Position numbers and translations under genes: made by a program | Source of the DNA: Rhynchonema sp. JSB1_4 | Lineage: Eukaryota > Nematoda > Chromadorea > Monhysterida > Xyalidae | Reading direction: 5' to 3' | NCBI GenBank assembly: GCA_030248065.1 | Contig: JASAMV010001915.1 | Location: 1 to 64,000 of the forward strand | Length of the DNA: 64,000 bases | Part shown: positions 45,791 to 57,700 of the stretch, one piece after another | Numbering within the stretch: position 1 is the stretch's first letter | Layout: every line of letters starts with the position of its first letter | The notes under the pieces: generated by a model | The model's input: the letters and a program-made list of their open reading frames with translations, nothing else | Told to the model about the DNA's origin: nothing | Database searches by the model: none

Positions 45791-46183
45791 TGGGCACTTG
45801 GTGCCACAAAGGACTGTGGATCTACATACGTACCTAACCGGAGCCAATTGAGTGCGACTGAAAAGGGCACACCAGTTAGTTTGAAAATTATTTACTCACA
45901 AACCGACGCATGCGAAAAGCAAAAGGTCGTATAACAACCGATATTGCGTGACATCTGAAACAGAATGTCGCTAAAAATAGAACAAAGTCTTTTGATGCTT
46001 TGAGCAGAATAACTTAATTATCTAATGTTCTATGTATAAGTGAGTCTGCCGGTCACTTGTTTGGCCGGATGCCATTAAAAATCGTATTTTACTGGCCCAG
46101 CGCTATTACAGTAAGTTCAAGACGAATAATTAGCGAGCAACGGTGTATGTTTCTATGTTGTATGTGTTATACGTCGTGCAATT

Positions 46184-46306
46184 TTAAAATAGTGGAATGT
46201 GGAACTGTGGCAATGAAAACCATGGGCCTTGATGGTAACTTCCCTGTGCTTCCGGGGTTTGACATCGCGCGCCGAAAACGACGACCATCAACAGCAGGTC
46301 GGTCAT
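46184..46306 (-). CDS. Candidate 40-residue secreted peptide
   Basis: A minus-strand frame starting with a hydrophobic segment (MTDLLLMVVVFGARC) followed by a Gln/Pro/His-rich tail. It is preceded by an acceptor-like TTCAG 19 bp upstream of the ATG. Its size resembles the two peptide genes nearby, but there is no homology, and the frame extends upstream as a longer open frame. It may be chance. Confidence 0.25.
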   Translation of the reverse strand: MTDLLLMVVVFGARCQTPEAQGSYHQGPWFSLPQFHIPLF

Positions 46307-46646
46307 AAAAATGATTGGAGATCTGAACTTCAGCGACAGGAACCATGCGGCACATTTTTGCCAAGCGTAACGTGTTTCGATATTTTCGGTCACATTCTGA
46401 GATGAAGTTTTTGTTCAAATATAAGCAGCACGTGAAGAAGTTTTGCGGTGAGCACAACGCAGCAGCTGACCACGAAACACTGTTTAACTGATCTCGATCT
46501 GTCAACGACAATTATATTTCGGAATTCGCTTTCATGTTGTCACAACAAATGGAACAACAAAACGGCGGGCAAACCAAAAGCACGCTGCACATTATAAAAC
46601 TGCACATATTAAAACAGATTGCATAAATGACATCAAAAATTCAAAA

Positions 46647-48705
46647 TCAAGTGCGTGGATTGATCGAAGCGCGACTGTTTCGTTTTGACCCCGACCCTTG
46701 AATCGGATCGAGTCCAATCGACGCATGGCTGGATCTCTTCGACTCAGCCTGCGGGACGGGCGATTCACTGGGCCCTTGCGACTGGCTGCTCGGAGTCGGA
46801 CTAAAGTCATCCCGATAGATCTGGGTCTCCGTATGACTTTGACGAATTTCCGGCTTGTAACCATACTCGACCGGTATGGCTATCAAGTATTTCGGCAGGC
46901 TCGGATCCGATGCTGGTTGCTTCGGTTGATTGTGTGCGTATTTCGGCTTGTGAACGACCTGGTGACTTGAACGTTGCCAGTTGAGGTCGCGTTGCGGTTT
47001 GAGGGATTTGTCTGGAAATGGCGTTTTTTGTGAACATTTGGCAAAATCAAATTCGTGCAAATTTTTGTGATCAGATCGGTCCAGCCTGCGTATTTGGTCA
47101 CGTGACTTTCTGTGCGCAGTGAACATCTTTCAGGCTGTTCAAAAGTCGTGGCATTCAAATCACCGACTGTAATATTCCGGCACAAGCGAAACCACGTGAC
47201 CATAAGACAAATTATCTGATCTAACCAGGCTCCATCCCATCCCATAGGCCGATGTCATCATTTTGGCCAACACTTTCGTACGTTCGCCGAATCAACTTTT
47301 TTGACACTGCCCGGGAGGACCCTTGAAACTCAAAACAAAAAACATCACAAGCGCCGCAACGCGAACGTGTTGGTTTTCGATTGAACATGTATCCGAGGTC
47401 TTCATGGTCGCTGGGCGGTGTTTCGGGTCTCGGTGGCGGTGTCGGCGTGCGCACTGGCGGCGGAGTCGGTGTGTCGTGTCGGAACGTCGCACGCGCATCT
47501 ACTTCGCGCAGTAGTTCGTCCTCGAGATCACTGTCTGAGAACGAGACACGCGCTGGTCTGAGATTTGCATCCATACAAGGGCTCGGCCAGGTAGATGCGG
47601 ACTGCGGACATTGAAAAATAAAATTCTATGTCCAATGTCCGCAGTCCGCAGTCCGCATCTACCTGGCCGCGCCCTAACCCCGATCAAGCATCATGGGTGA
47701 AATCAAACTTGGTGGTCTCTCTGGTTCCCGATGTTGTCTTGGTCACGTGACTGCTTGCATTTCGACTCATTGATTCCGCCAATTCCGACCAGCGTGAAAA
47801 CATGATATACATAGGAACAACGTTTGCCCTTGTTGAAATTAGGGGCATAAACAAATCTTAAAGAATATGCAATGATGTCAGCAAGGCAAGACCGGATTGG
47901 ACAAACCACCAAGATTTCGCCCCATCTGTACCCATGGACCGGTTATGCGCTTTTGCTTGCATTTCGGTCAAGGCGAGGGTCCGGGTTCAGGTGTTGATTC
48001 CACACGTTATGGTTCCAGTTTGAACAAAAAAGGTCAGATATACGGTAGCAATTGACCAAACCACTCACCTTCGTGTATGAGCTTATCGAGTGCCCGCTTC
48101 TTGCTGTCCCACTCCTTGATTTCACTATTCGACATTTTCGAGTGCTTCGGATTGCGTTGCAGTTCTTTTTGCAATCTGAGAAATTTAGGTTTTAATGACT
48201 TCATTGACTGCTGTCTTCGGCCAGAACCTATGGCTTCAGCCGTTAATTATGGCTCGGGCGGTTCAAGTTCAACGCAGTCATTCAGGGCTCGTACCCGAAT
48301 AGCCAATAGCCAAAATGTCTGCGCTGCGGAACGGGCACAGGGTCCTGAACATCGCACTATAATATGAGCGCATGGCTTCGTTGAGACACCGACAGCCAGA
48401 GGTTTTCTTCACAAAGAACCAAGCATGAAAACCCAACCTGCGAATGATCTTCTTGCGCTTTTCCCCCTCCAAAATGTATTTTTCGGCCGACTTCTTTTCG
48501 TGATGAACTTTTGAGGCGAGAACAACATTTTTGTCTTCTTTCGCGCGCTCTTCGGCATCCAACTGCAACAATGTGTCGCACAATTGTTCGCCAAAATTAG
48601 AATTTTTTTAGTTTCGCGAGCAAATGGGAAACATCCAACCTCAGCCGCAGTGGCCGCGTCGTGTAACGCTTTCCAACCGAACTCCGACAAATGCTTTTTC
48701 GACAT
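46647..48705 (-). CDS. Tandem paralog 1, intracellular protein of unknown function (about 276 aa)
   Basis: Five minus-strand exons: 48705-48640, 48562-48438, 48175-48069, 47534 to about 47367 (or 47361), and 47011-46647. The N-terminus MSKKHLSEFGWKALHDAAT is followed by a charged helical region (DAEERAKEDKNVVLASKV, EWDSKKRALDKLIHE), an acidic patch (DSDLEDELLREVD), a Pro-Thr-rich linker, the GYMFNRK motif, and a tail with KYLIAIPVEYGYKPE and Ser/Arg repeats (SKRSSHASI, SKRNSRASI). The last look like basophilic kinase sites. It has no signal peptide or membrane segment. It is paralogous to 49065-50847, with the same exon lengths and phases. I recognise no domain. The exon-4 donor is the one uncertain junction. 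Confidence 0.8.
47578..47675. repeat. Near-perfect hairpin in intron 3 of paralog 1
   Basis: GGCCAGGTAGATGCGGACTG pairs with its complement ending CATCTACCTGGCCGCGCCCT, leaving a loop of about 40 bp with an extra GCAGTCC unit. It lies about 45 bp from the exon-4 acceptor. Confidence 0.75.
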
Positions 48706-49064
48706 TTTATGCGTTGTATTAGTTGCCTTGGTTAGAACTTCAAAGATTTTGTGGCCAACTTATGTAAATCTTTAAGGTATAATTTGTGTCGGCTTCGAGA
48801 ATAAAACGCCTTCTGTTCCAGCGTCAGAATAACGTTTGAGACAGCATTGATTATGCGATTTTCTCGCTTGAACAAACAGGGTGGTAGCTTCAAAGTTTAG
48901 TTTATTTCAGGGTCCGTGAAGCACGTCACATGTTTTTTTTGTCACAGAGAAAGGAATCACACACACAAGCACAACAACAGCACAACAGAATGATGCGGCC
49001 ACGTTACAGTTTACGTGGTATAACACACAAGAATGAGCAAAATGATTAGAGGTTGACTGATGTT

Positions 49065-50847
49065 TCACTGCGCACTGTTCTGACCCAACGACGCACGGCT
49101 GTTTCTCTTCGATCCAAGTGAAACATCAGAAGTCGAAGAGCCAATCGCAACTTGGCTCAGTGAAACCTGACTGGTTCGCTTCGAGCCCGGCTGCGAGCCC
49201 AATATCACGGGACTGGGGCCGGGCCTGGCCCTGTAATCCTGTTCGCTGTATTGTGTTTCCATATGGGACTTTGGTGGAGACGGGGGCCGGTGGAAATTCT
49301 CGACCGGAACCGCAATCAGGTATTGAGGTCGACCCGGGGCGCCTCCGGAGGGCATGAAATTGTAGGCGTGTCTTGGATCCGATGGCAATTTGCTCGCGTG
49401 CGGATGTGGTGGAGTGACGTCTTTGCGAATTTTGTCTGAAAAACGAAGTTGAAAATGAATATTTCAGTCAACTTTTCGGGTTCCCGACTTCGAAACAATT
49501 TCACTGAATACAGAATCAGGCCTGAAGACAATTATGATCGCGGTTTCAGATGGACAACGAAAGGGCAATTTTTTCGCATTGGACCATATTTCACGAACAG
49601 ATTGAACAGATTAGGGCACTAGGTAATTTGACCAGTGTAAAACTTGCATTATCCTATCAAACAGTCAAGTTATAACCTTTGTATTTCCTGTTAAACTTGT
49701 ACCCCAAATCGTCTGGCAGCGGACTGGGTGGTTTTGGCGACTCGACAGGTGCATCGTTCACAAATTCAGCCTGCGAGCCGACCTCGTCCAAGAACTCCTC
49801 CTCGTAATCACTGTCTGAAATTTGTTACAACTTTTTTTGTGTATCGTTTTTTGTCTTACTTATTATGTAACGACATGAATAAACTTGGCGATCGCATCGG
49901 ACACTCTGGGGTCTCGCCTATGCGTCTGATGGAACATTTTTTTTCAGGATTCTGAAAATTTGATATCGATGCAGGCAAAATTTGATCGGATGCAACTGTA
50001 TTTTTATATTATTGTCGAAACAACCGGTCAGTGAGCTGTCTCATTCTTCATTGTTCAATAAAAACTTGAACTTCTGTCGGATAAAACATCCGTCAGCTGG
50101 CAAGTAACCTTCAAGTTTGAGTTTGTCGAGTGCGTCTTTCTTCGCTTTCCAGTCTTTCATTTCATCTGGTTTCATCGTGTGCACCGATGCCGCTTGCAGC
50201 TCTCGTTCAAGGCTGATGTTTCAAGAAACGTACACATTCGTGTTGAAAGCATACATATCAACTTTATGACATGGCATGTCTGGTGCTCAAGCGGGGGCAA
50301 AGTGTTATCATCAATTACATTAACATTACACCGTTCTGAAACATCAGCACACTTGAATTGTTTCGTAAATCGTGCAAACAGTATGAGCTGCACTCAGTTC
50401 GCGTAGCTTGCAATACTTTTAGTAAGCTGTTTCAATCGTTCCTAAAAGTTATTGCACACGCTTTGTGCCATACAAAAACACCGTTATTCAAGCACAAACT
50501 TTCGAATGAGTTTCTTTCGTTTCGAGTGCGCCAGCATTTCGTTGTTGGCCGCTTTCTTTTGTTTCCATATGTCCGTTGCGAGGACCACATTCTTATCGTC
50601 CTTCGCACGTTCTTCGGCGTCTTTCTGGATGTGAAATGTTTGAATGAAAACTGTCAATGGGCATGTACTTCCACATTTTGCTCCTGGGCGTTTCTGCTTT
50701 CAAAAAAATCGGTTTTCGAAGCATACAGACTTTTGTGCCAATGAAACATGACTCGAAAACATTATTCATAATTCCACCAACCTCTGCAGCAGTAGCAGCA
50801 TCGTGCAGTGCTTTCCAGCCAAGATCAGAAAGGTGTTTTTTCGACAT
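49065..50847 (-). CDS. Tandem paralog 2, intracellular protein of unknown function (267 aa)
   Basis: Five minus-strand exons: 50847-50782, 50624-50500, 50212-50109, 49814-49677 and 49435-49065, with consistent phases. It is collinear with paralog 1: MSKKHLSDLGWKALHDAAT, DAEERAKDDKNVVLATDI, DWKAKKDALDKLKLE, acidic DSDYEEEFLDEV, DLGYKFNRKYK, QYLIAVPVEN and the Ser/Arg tail GSKRNSRASLG. First and second exons are identical in length to the paralog (66 and 125 bp), and all intron phases agree. The first 22 residues are the most conserved. Its 5' flank begins with a hAT MITE 47 bp upstream of the ATG. The intron-2 acceptor is formed by TGAAACATCAG, a motif repeated through the window. Function unknown. 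Confidence 0.85.
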
Positions 50848-50893
50848 AATTAAATTTTGTCTCTTGTTTTCTTTGCTGTGTTGAACCACACAA

Positions 50894-51275
50894 CAGTGAT
50901 GTGGTTGGGGGGTATGGGGGGTAATACCACCAACTGCTAGGTAGCTTTCTTGCTCCCGAACCCATACCCCCAAACTGGCTAACTAGCTTTCTTGCTCCGG
51001 TCATCACGTCAAAAAAGTGTTGATTTTAGTGTCAAAATGACCATTTTATGGGCCAAACTGGTCAAATTCGCTCAAATTTTGTCTCACATGCACAGAAATA
51101 CGCATTTTGAGGCTTATTTTAGAATAATTTCGACCAATTTTTATACCCTTGCTTTTGACTTCTGGACCAATATCCCCCAAATCGGGGTACCCGGCTATGT
51201 AGCTAACTAGCTTTCTTGCGCCGGACCCCTCCAGCTACATAGCTAGCTTTCTTGCTCGGACCAACTACATCACTG
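50894..51275. mobile_element. hAT MITE in the 5' flank of paralog 2
   Basis: 382 bp with ends CAGTGATGTGGTTGGG and CCAACTACATCACTG, flanked by CCACACAA (50886-50893) and CCGCACAA (51276-51283). Internal repeats TAGCTTTCTTGCTCCGG occur four times. It sits where the promoter or 5' UTR would be expected. Confidence 0.8.
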
Positions 51276-51709
51276 CCGCACAATATAGAAAAATACGCGC
51301 AAAATTAAGGTTCTATAGTTGACCAATTTTGCTTCGCTGAGGATACACGTGCATAACAAAGCGAAAACATCCGCAAGTCGAAACCATAAAACAAAATATT
51401 GACTGAAATCAATAACGATTTTACGCTCGGCCGCCGACCATTTTCGCAGACCACGATGAACCTTTATTTCACAAAAAAGACGTTGGGCATGGGGAAAATA
51501 TTGATTCTCATAAAGTACGAGAATAAAGTGACACGGTAAATCACACATGAAATGGAACAAACGTCATGGCAGGCAAAAAATTACGCTTGAGCAACTTCGA
51601 AATAATATCACATACGTGTACATATATGTATTGTAATAGTAGTGTGAAGTGTGACACAATATTTTCTCAAAACAAATCCTGAACGCAAATAATTTTAATG
51701 CAAAATCCA

Positions 51710-53877
51710 TCAAACGCCCGTCTGTCCTCCGAAATTAGCGCCCAGCGGTTGCTCGTCTTGTCTGAACGATCTCAGCTTGGCTGTAGTATTCGGATGAATT
51801 TGGTAGTTGTTGGTATTCTGATATTTATTGTTCTTCATTAGCGGATCGACACAATAGTCGAAATGCGGCTGTCTTCCGTATGGGTCATAGGGTGGCTTGG
51901 AGTCATGTTGATGTGGGTCGTAACCTGATTCCATGTCTTCGTCGGAAAGTAACTCGGTGTTTTCTGAAAAATCATGATTTCATTTTTATAATCGATACCA
52001 GTGGGAAGGTGGAGGTGGTATGGTCAAAGTTTTGAACTCGGCCGATGGGCTGCGAGAACACCCAAGATAAGGTGGAGTTATACTCGTTCGTCGCGAACAC
52101 AACGAACACGACGAACAAATTCTATTTTTAAGTCAATTGAGCAGGATGAACCAAATCGAGTGTCAAAGTGTTGATGCAGGGCACAGTAAATAAATGCACG
52201 TAACTAATGTTTCAATAGCTGCGCACAGTTTGCTGCAAATGCAATACAAAATTGTTCGTCGTGTTCGTTGTGTTCGCGACGAACGAGTATAACTTCACCT
52301 ATAAGTGGCTGGATCCTATATAGGTGCATCCCCACTTATTTTGAAATTCGTCACTACTCGGAATTGGAGGTTCCCGGAAAACCTAAGCATCAAGCAACAG
52401 AGCTGGGCTGACGGCCCTGTGATTTCAAGTAAAGATCACTCAGAATGCACGTAAAAACCAAAATTTCTCAGTCCATAAAAGTTTTGAGGCCCACGACGTC
52501 AGATCAAAATTCTTTATTGCCAAACTGATGAATAACCGAACCGTTTTTATTCTTCTTCTTTATCTTCATTTCGTGCACCTCATTTCTGACTTGTACGAGC
52601 ACTTTTACGCCCAGAAATATCACCAACACCAACGCAACGAACAGAATCGAAAGGCCGATGGCGATGTAGATCCAGTTCTCCGGCAATTGGTTGGCGCTGT
52701 TTTCCAGAGCACCCGTGAGACCCTGAAGATACAAAAGGTGACGTTTCACAAACATTGTCAGGCCAAAGCATACTTTTGTTATCCAAAAATGAGATCGGAG
52801 CTCAACAACATGATAAAAAATTCGTGTTTATCCCCCGATGCTTGAACTATCCGTGCAATCATAAGCGGAGAGTAAACCAGAAAGGCTCAATTCAATACTT
52901 TGTGTTTTAATTGTTGGAAGTTTGATAGAACCGATAACCAGTGACGGATCCAGTTTTCGGCCAAGGGAGAGCCAAATCCAAAAAGTCATTTTTATCCAGT
53001 GCTTGTTCATTTCGAAAAGTCGCATTGTTATACCTTGTGCTTGTTCAAAATTCCGGGCTTTTTACACCACATGGCATGCAAAATGTGACAATGCGCGCGA
53101 AGCGCGTGATTTTTGTCCTTTTGAAGTGCATAAGCGCGAAATTCCTGCGATTTGGGGTCCTTTTCCCTCTTCCTTCCGCATTGGTGGCCCCCTTCAGGGG
53201 TCGAATGGACCAAAGGGGGACCATGGATCCGCCCTTTCCGATCTATAACGACGTGGTAAATACAAAGAAAATGGACCATCAACCTTAGCACTGTCGGCAA
53301 TTTCTCCAATTCTGTTATCAAAGTTGTTCAGCGTTACATTCAGTCGTTTCAACAGCATCATAGCTCCATAATCGAGGTTTCGTGCCAGGAGCTCCACTTG
53401 CTCCAGCACCCTTGTCAATTCGTCAATCGCACTGTCCACGCTCATGTCTCGATGTTTCAGCGACTTTAGCAATCTGAACGCACTTGCCAAGTATTTGGAG
53501 ACTAAGGGGGTTTCGCTGGTCATGCCTTGCTGACAAGGAAAGAGACCATCGTTTTTTCTGGGTGGAATGGTGCAGTGACTAAAACACAGGAATGAGAGCA
53601 CAAGCACACTCCTTCAAATAAAGCTGGCAGTAAACGGACTTTGATACTGTTTTTTACAATCACCCCGTTGGTAGCAGTCAGAAATCAGTCATCTACGATC
53701 TGGTGCACAAAATAAGAGTCATAAAATGAGCATCTTTAACCTTAAAACATAAAACAATGATTCAACGTCTTACTCTGCCTTTTCATCGGTTGTTGTGTGC
53801 AAATTTTTACGAGGCGATTTTTATTGTTGCGGGTACGATAACGGCAGCACGCACACAACATGAAGTTTGAAAGCCAT
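51710..53877 (-). CDS. Small type I membrane protein with two possible cytoplasmic tails
   Basis: Minus-strand exons: 53877-53837 (start and weak signal peptide, MAFKLHVVCVLPL), 53578-53284 (ectodomain of about 98 residues, mostly helical, with two early cysteines and the sequon NVT), and 52722-52504 (transmembrane helix IYIAIGLSILFVALVLVIFL, then a basic juxtamembrane KIKKKNKNG and a short tail to the stop at 52504). Total 184 residues. If the in-exon donor G|GTTCGG at 52541 is used instead, exon 51963-51710 joins in frame and gives a 256-residue form with an acidic, Tyr/Asn-rich tail (LLSDEDMESGYDP, KPPYDPYGRQPHFDY). Both versions keep frame. No family recognised. The first exon is inferred from phase and is less certain. 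Confidence 0.65.
52071..52298. repeat. Foldback element with about 43-bp arms
   Basis: GGTGGAGTTATACTCGTTCG and the following CGCGAACACAACGAACACGA are repeated almost perfectly in inverted orientation ending at 52298 (CGAGTATAACTTCACC). Flanks TAA and TATAA suggest a TA-type target, but this is not decisive. It lies in the intron between the long-tail exon and the membrane exon of the type I membrane protein gene. Confidence 0.75.
52939..53237. mobile_element. hAT MITE, GGATCCGCCC family (copy 3)
   Basis: Starts CAGTGACGGATCCAG and ends CATGGATCCGCCCTTT; interior GTCATTTTTATCCAGTGCTT and GGGGTCCTTTTCCC match 16639-17017. The flanks CCGATAAC and CCGATCTA are only partly alike. It lies in the intron between the ectodomain and membrane exons. 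Confidence 0.7.
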
Positions 53878-54773
53878 TGCACATCAAAAATCAGTACTCA
53901 AGTTTCAGTTCGGATCTATGTATACCTGTGACAGATGCTGGAACTTCGAGAGTTCTTAAAAGATGCCATTATCCCCACTTTGTGCAGCTACACCTTATCA
54001 GTACGTCGAGTGCTTCAGCGTTAATGGTTATTGTTCGCTGCTTGAACGTGGTCTGCTCACTTCGCATTTTGGTAAGAAGATGCTGGTACAGACTTGAGGC
54101 AGGCGAAACGAAAAGCGCAAATCAAACAGCATGGGCAAAAATGTGCCACAACGTCAATTTCACACAGTAAATCTTCATTGTTCCAGTATAATTGTTGCCG
54201 TGATCACACAGCAATGGGTCAGCAACCGAAGCATCAGTGTGATGGCCAGAATAACGGTGTCAAACCCATATTTTTATAATCCAGTCCAATCCAATGTGAC
54301 CACAACCACTGCTGTGGAGCAAGCTTTACCGGTACTTTTGGGGAAACCAATTCCGTGCATCACAAAAAATGAATCAAGGCACACATCTGAAATAACGCAC
54401 GAGATTCTGCCCATTTTCTGCACAAAATGCTCTATGGCAACACATTTGACCACAAGCATTGAAGGGCAAAATCAAAACAGGGAACTGCGTAGGGAGTAAA
54501 AAAAGGCTGCGTACGTCACCAGAAGGCAGCAGGGTTTCCTATGGCATGTACATTGCAGCAGCAGCAGCAGCATAGCAGACCGCTCCAAGCACAGGCAAAG
54601 CAACCGCTGCACTGAAAGAACGCACCACCATAAAGAGAAAATGCTCTTTCAGTTCAGAACTGCAGTAGATTTTTTGCGTTTTATGAAATAAGAAGACAAA
54701 ATTGAATTGACTTTTCGCATTGGGGAAACGAGGTTAATTTATCTTAAAAAATAGTTTCAGATTAAGGCCAAAC
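53878..54773. other. Divergent intergenic region
   Basis: It separates the start of the membrane-protein gene (minus) from the Gab-like gene (plus) and may hold both promoters. It contains a short (CAG)n microsatellite near 54556-54573. Open frames here (for example 54131-54499 on the plus strand) have no recognisable family. A TTTCAG at 54756-54761 lies 12 bp before the Gab-like ATG and suggests a 5' untranslated exon. Confidence 0.5.
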
Positions 54774-57700
54774 ATGGCAAAGGCGCCAAGCGATCTGCAT
54801 GAAGTGCGCTACGAAGGCTGGCTCCTGAAGCAGACTGACAGAAAACAATCTCCATGGACAAAATGGTTCAAGGTTTGCCTGTGCGTTTTTTGGGTTGTGT
54901 TTGTCAGGCGAAAACAATTGGATCAGGCTAAGCTCGTGCTATCAGGTTTCACGCACAGCAAAAATTATTCGACAATCATTTGTCGAACAGGCAACATAAT
55001 TAGCTCGAATTTCACCGGCCATGAAGTCAGTGGTACTGTAACTGTATTCCCTAAAGTAGACCTCCACCAAAAATTGGACATCCTCAAAAATGCACCCCTG
55101 GAACGATTCCAGTGAAATTGGGCCCGAATCACTAGATGGTGCCAGTGAAGAAGTCGAGCCCCCTTTGTATTTTAGAAGATACGTGTGAAAACAAGCCTTC
55201 TATTTTCCTACGGGAGTCGTTTTGAAGCAATGGCACAAATTTTAGGGCTCTTTCATGTGGACGGCTTGTATTTTTCTGAGGTCTTGTAGTTGCGCTTCTA
55301 CTTCTGTTTGCTTAATATAATTAATGAACAAATAATTTTAGAGCAAGAAATCATGTCAGCCGCGCTACAAAAAGCGATATTTCGTGTTGCGCTCAGGTTG
55401 GCCATCATTTTTACGTTTGTCGTGTTGTCAACCCGCATTGCAATTCCAAATTCCTCGCAGGAAACCTCCCTGGCCAATGCGTCCTTGATTGCTACGCAGA
55501 TGAACAGAAGCATCACTTCAGAGACTCGGTTGATATGGACAAATGTTCGCAGGTATGTGAGCAAAGGTTTGCAAAACGAAACAATTTTCTGCAAGCAAAC
55601 AATACGAGACCAAGGAATCCTGCAGCGAGAAATGTTTGTTTTCCAGGTTGATTCTTATTTGACAGTTGAAGCATCGCCTGATCAGGGATACCAATGGATA
55701 TTCGATCTGCGGATTGATAATGAGGTTTCCACTTTCTCATTCTTCAGCTAGTCTCATAAAAAAGACTAGATTCATTTTCAGACATTCTACCTGGTGGCGA
55801 AAACCAAAGAAGAAATGAATGCTTGGGTTGAAGCTCTGGTTGAGGCCGCACATTTAGATCCGCGGCCAAATGACGGTATGTGTTTTGTTATTGTTATTCC
55901 TATGTCAATTTTTTGCAATGTATCTTAAAGTATCTTGAGTTAAACTCAGCTGTCAAGCAAGCTAATGATTTTCTAACAACCCCACTTATATTTTAGGCAT
56001 TGACACTCCAGCACGAAGAGAGGACATTAATAATGTGATTTATCAGCCTCGCGTAGCACGTGACTTTTCCGATCCTGGCCATAGCGATCTTGCTACACCA
56101 ATGGGATATCAGGCCGAAGCTCTCAACTCAATTAGCGAAGAACACAACATGGTGCCATTCAATTTTGCCAATAAACGACAGCAGATTCAGTCAAGTGGAT
56201 CAAGCGCTCAGAATAAACATGTGAGTGACTTGTTCGTCGCTTGCAAACGATTTGATGCAGCAGAGAGGTGCAGCGCTAAAATTTGACCACTTCATCTTGG
56301 TTGAGTAACTGAAAAATGAAACAAGACTAACTGAAAAATCAAGAGTTGTTGGTGAAACTTGGCCTCGCTGATTTGTTGTCACTGATATAGTAAACATGCC
56401 ACTAGTTTAGCAGCCGCGAGCACCGCCTGCAGCTGCACCATCTCTCAGCCGGCAACCGGGCGAGCAACTGGTGTTTCGATTTGAAAGTGTGGAACAGGAA
56501 TTGCAGGCGGTGCAACCAACGGAGATGACCAATGGCAGCAATGTTGGTGGCACAAATAATATACATATGGTGCGGTTTCTCTCAATATTTAAACAACTGA
56601 TCTTGTCAAAACCACCTAGCTAGGCTTTCGATGGTTTTTTTACATGTTGTATCTTTTTGAACTAAAATTCGATCTGTTGTTCCAGCCTCCCCCTCCGCCA
56701 CCTCCCCCAGTGCCTAAAAATGTTATGGGAGGTTTGCCCACAACGGCTCCATATGAGAAACTTGGTGATTTCATCAGTGCCCCACCACGACCAGGTGCGT
56801 AAATTTACAAAAGCCAGTACCCTTGATTTCATATCACATGCTATATTCAATTGTAGATCGGATCCGATCCACCGGACTCTTGTCGGATTTCTTATACTGC
56901 AAGTACTTTGAAATCTGCTAGTGCAGCTGAACTTCGTCCAGCGTTAAGGTTACTCTTGGACCAAGCAAGGTGGTGATGGTCGAACGTAGTGACGTTGATG
57001 AATTTCTGAACACTTCACTGCAAAACTATCACTTTAACAATGCGTATCCGATCCGATCACCAAGTTTCACACCGGTTTTTGTACTTTTGTGCACACTGGT
57101 TTTACTTCATGTTTGTGACGAAATTCAGGAGCCGCAACAGCCCGATCAATGGTGCCGGCCCCAACACCCCTCAGTCCCGATCATCCTAGTCGTCCCCTGC
57201 CTCCCCGCAATGTCCCACCTGTTGGCTTCCCCGCGTACCAAAGCCCTTTGGATCAGTACAGTAAGCCGATTGAGCCGAACAACAATGATCATGAAGCTGC
57301 TCATGTTAAGTGCAGACAGGGATACTCAGGTAATCAGAGGGGGAGTTGATTCGCGGATTGTCGCGTCTAGGTGTGCAAATGCGTTGGTTTTTACTCAGAA
57401 ACTGGTAATCGATCTGATTGGCAAAATTGGTGGCAACGCTAAATCTCGAAATGTCGTATGTACAAAACTCATTGTCCCAGCTAAACAATCGAAAGAAGTT
57501 TATTAATTTTACAGCCGATTCATCCATCGCGCTGTCGAATGACGATGACAATGAAGCGTGGATACCCAATAACCCAGCACCCACTGACTTGCACATGATA
57601 CTTCCACCACCGAGTGCGGAGGATGTCGCTGGGTAAGCGATATGGGCCATCAGGAGTTAATTCAAATTTCTGTTGCGTTTTTCGCTGCGTGCGTCAGCTC

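Noticed and set aside
54131..54499. 122-codon plus-strand frame upstream of the Gab-like gene
   Set aside because: No family match, no initiation context, and the opposite strand is also open; treated as chance.
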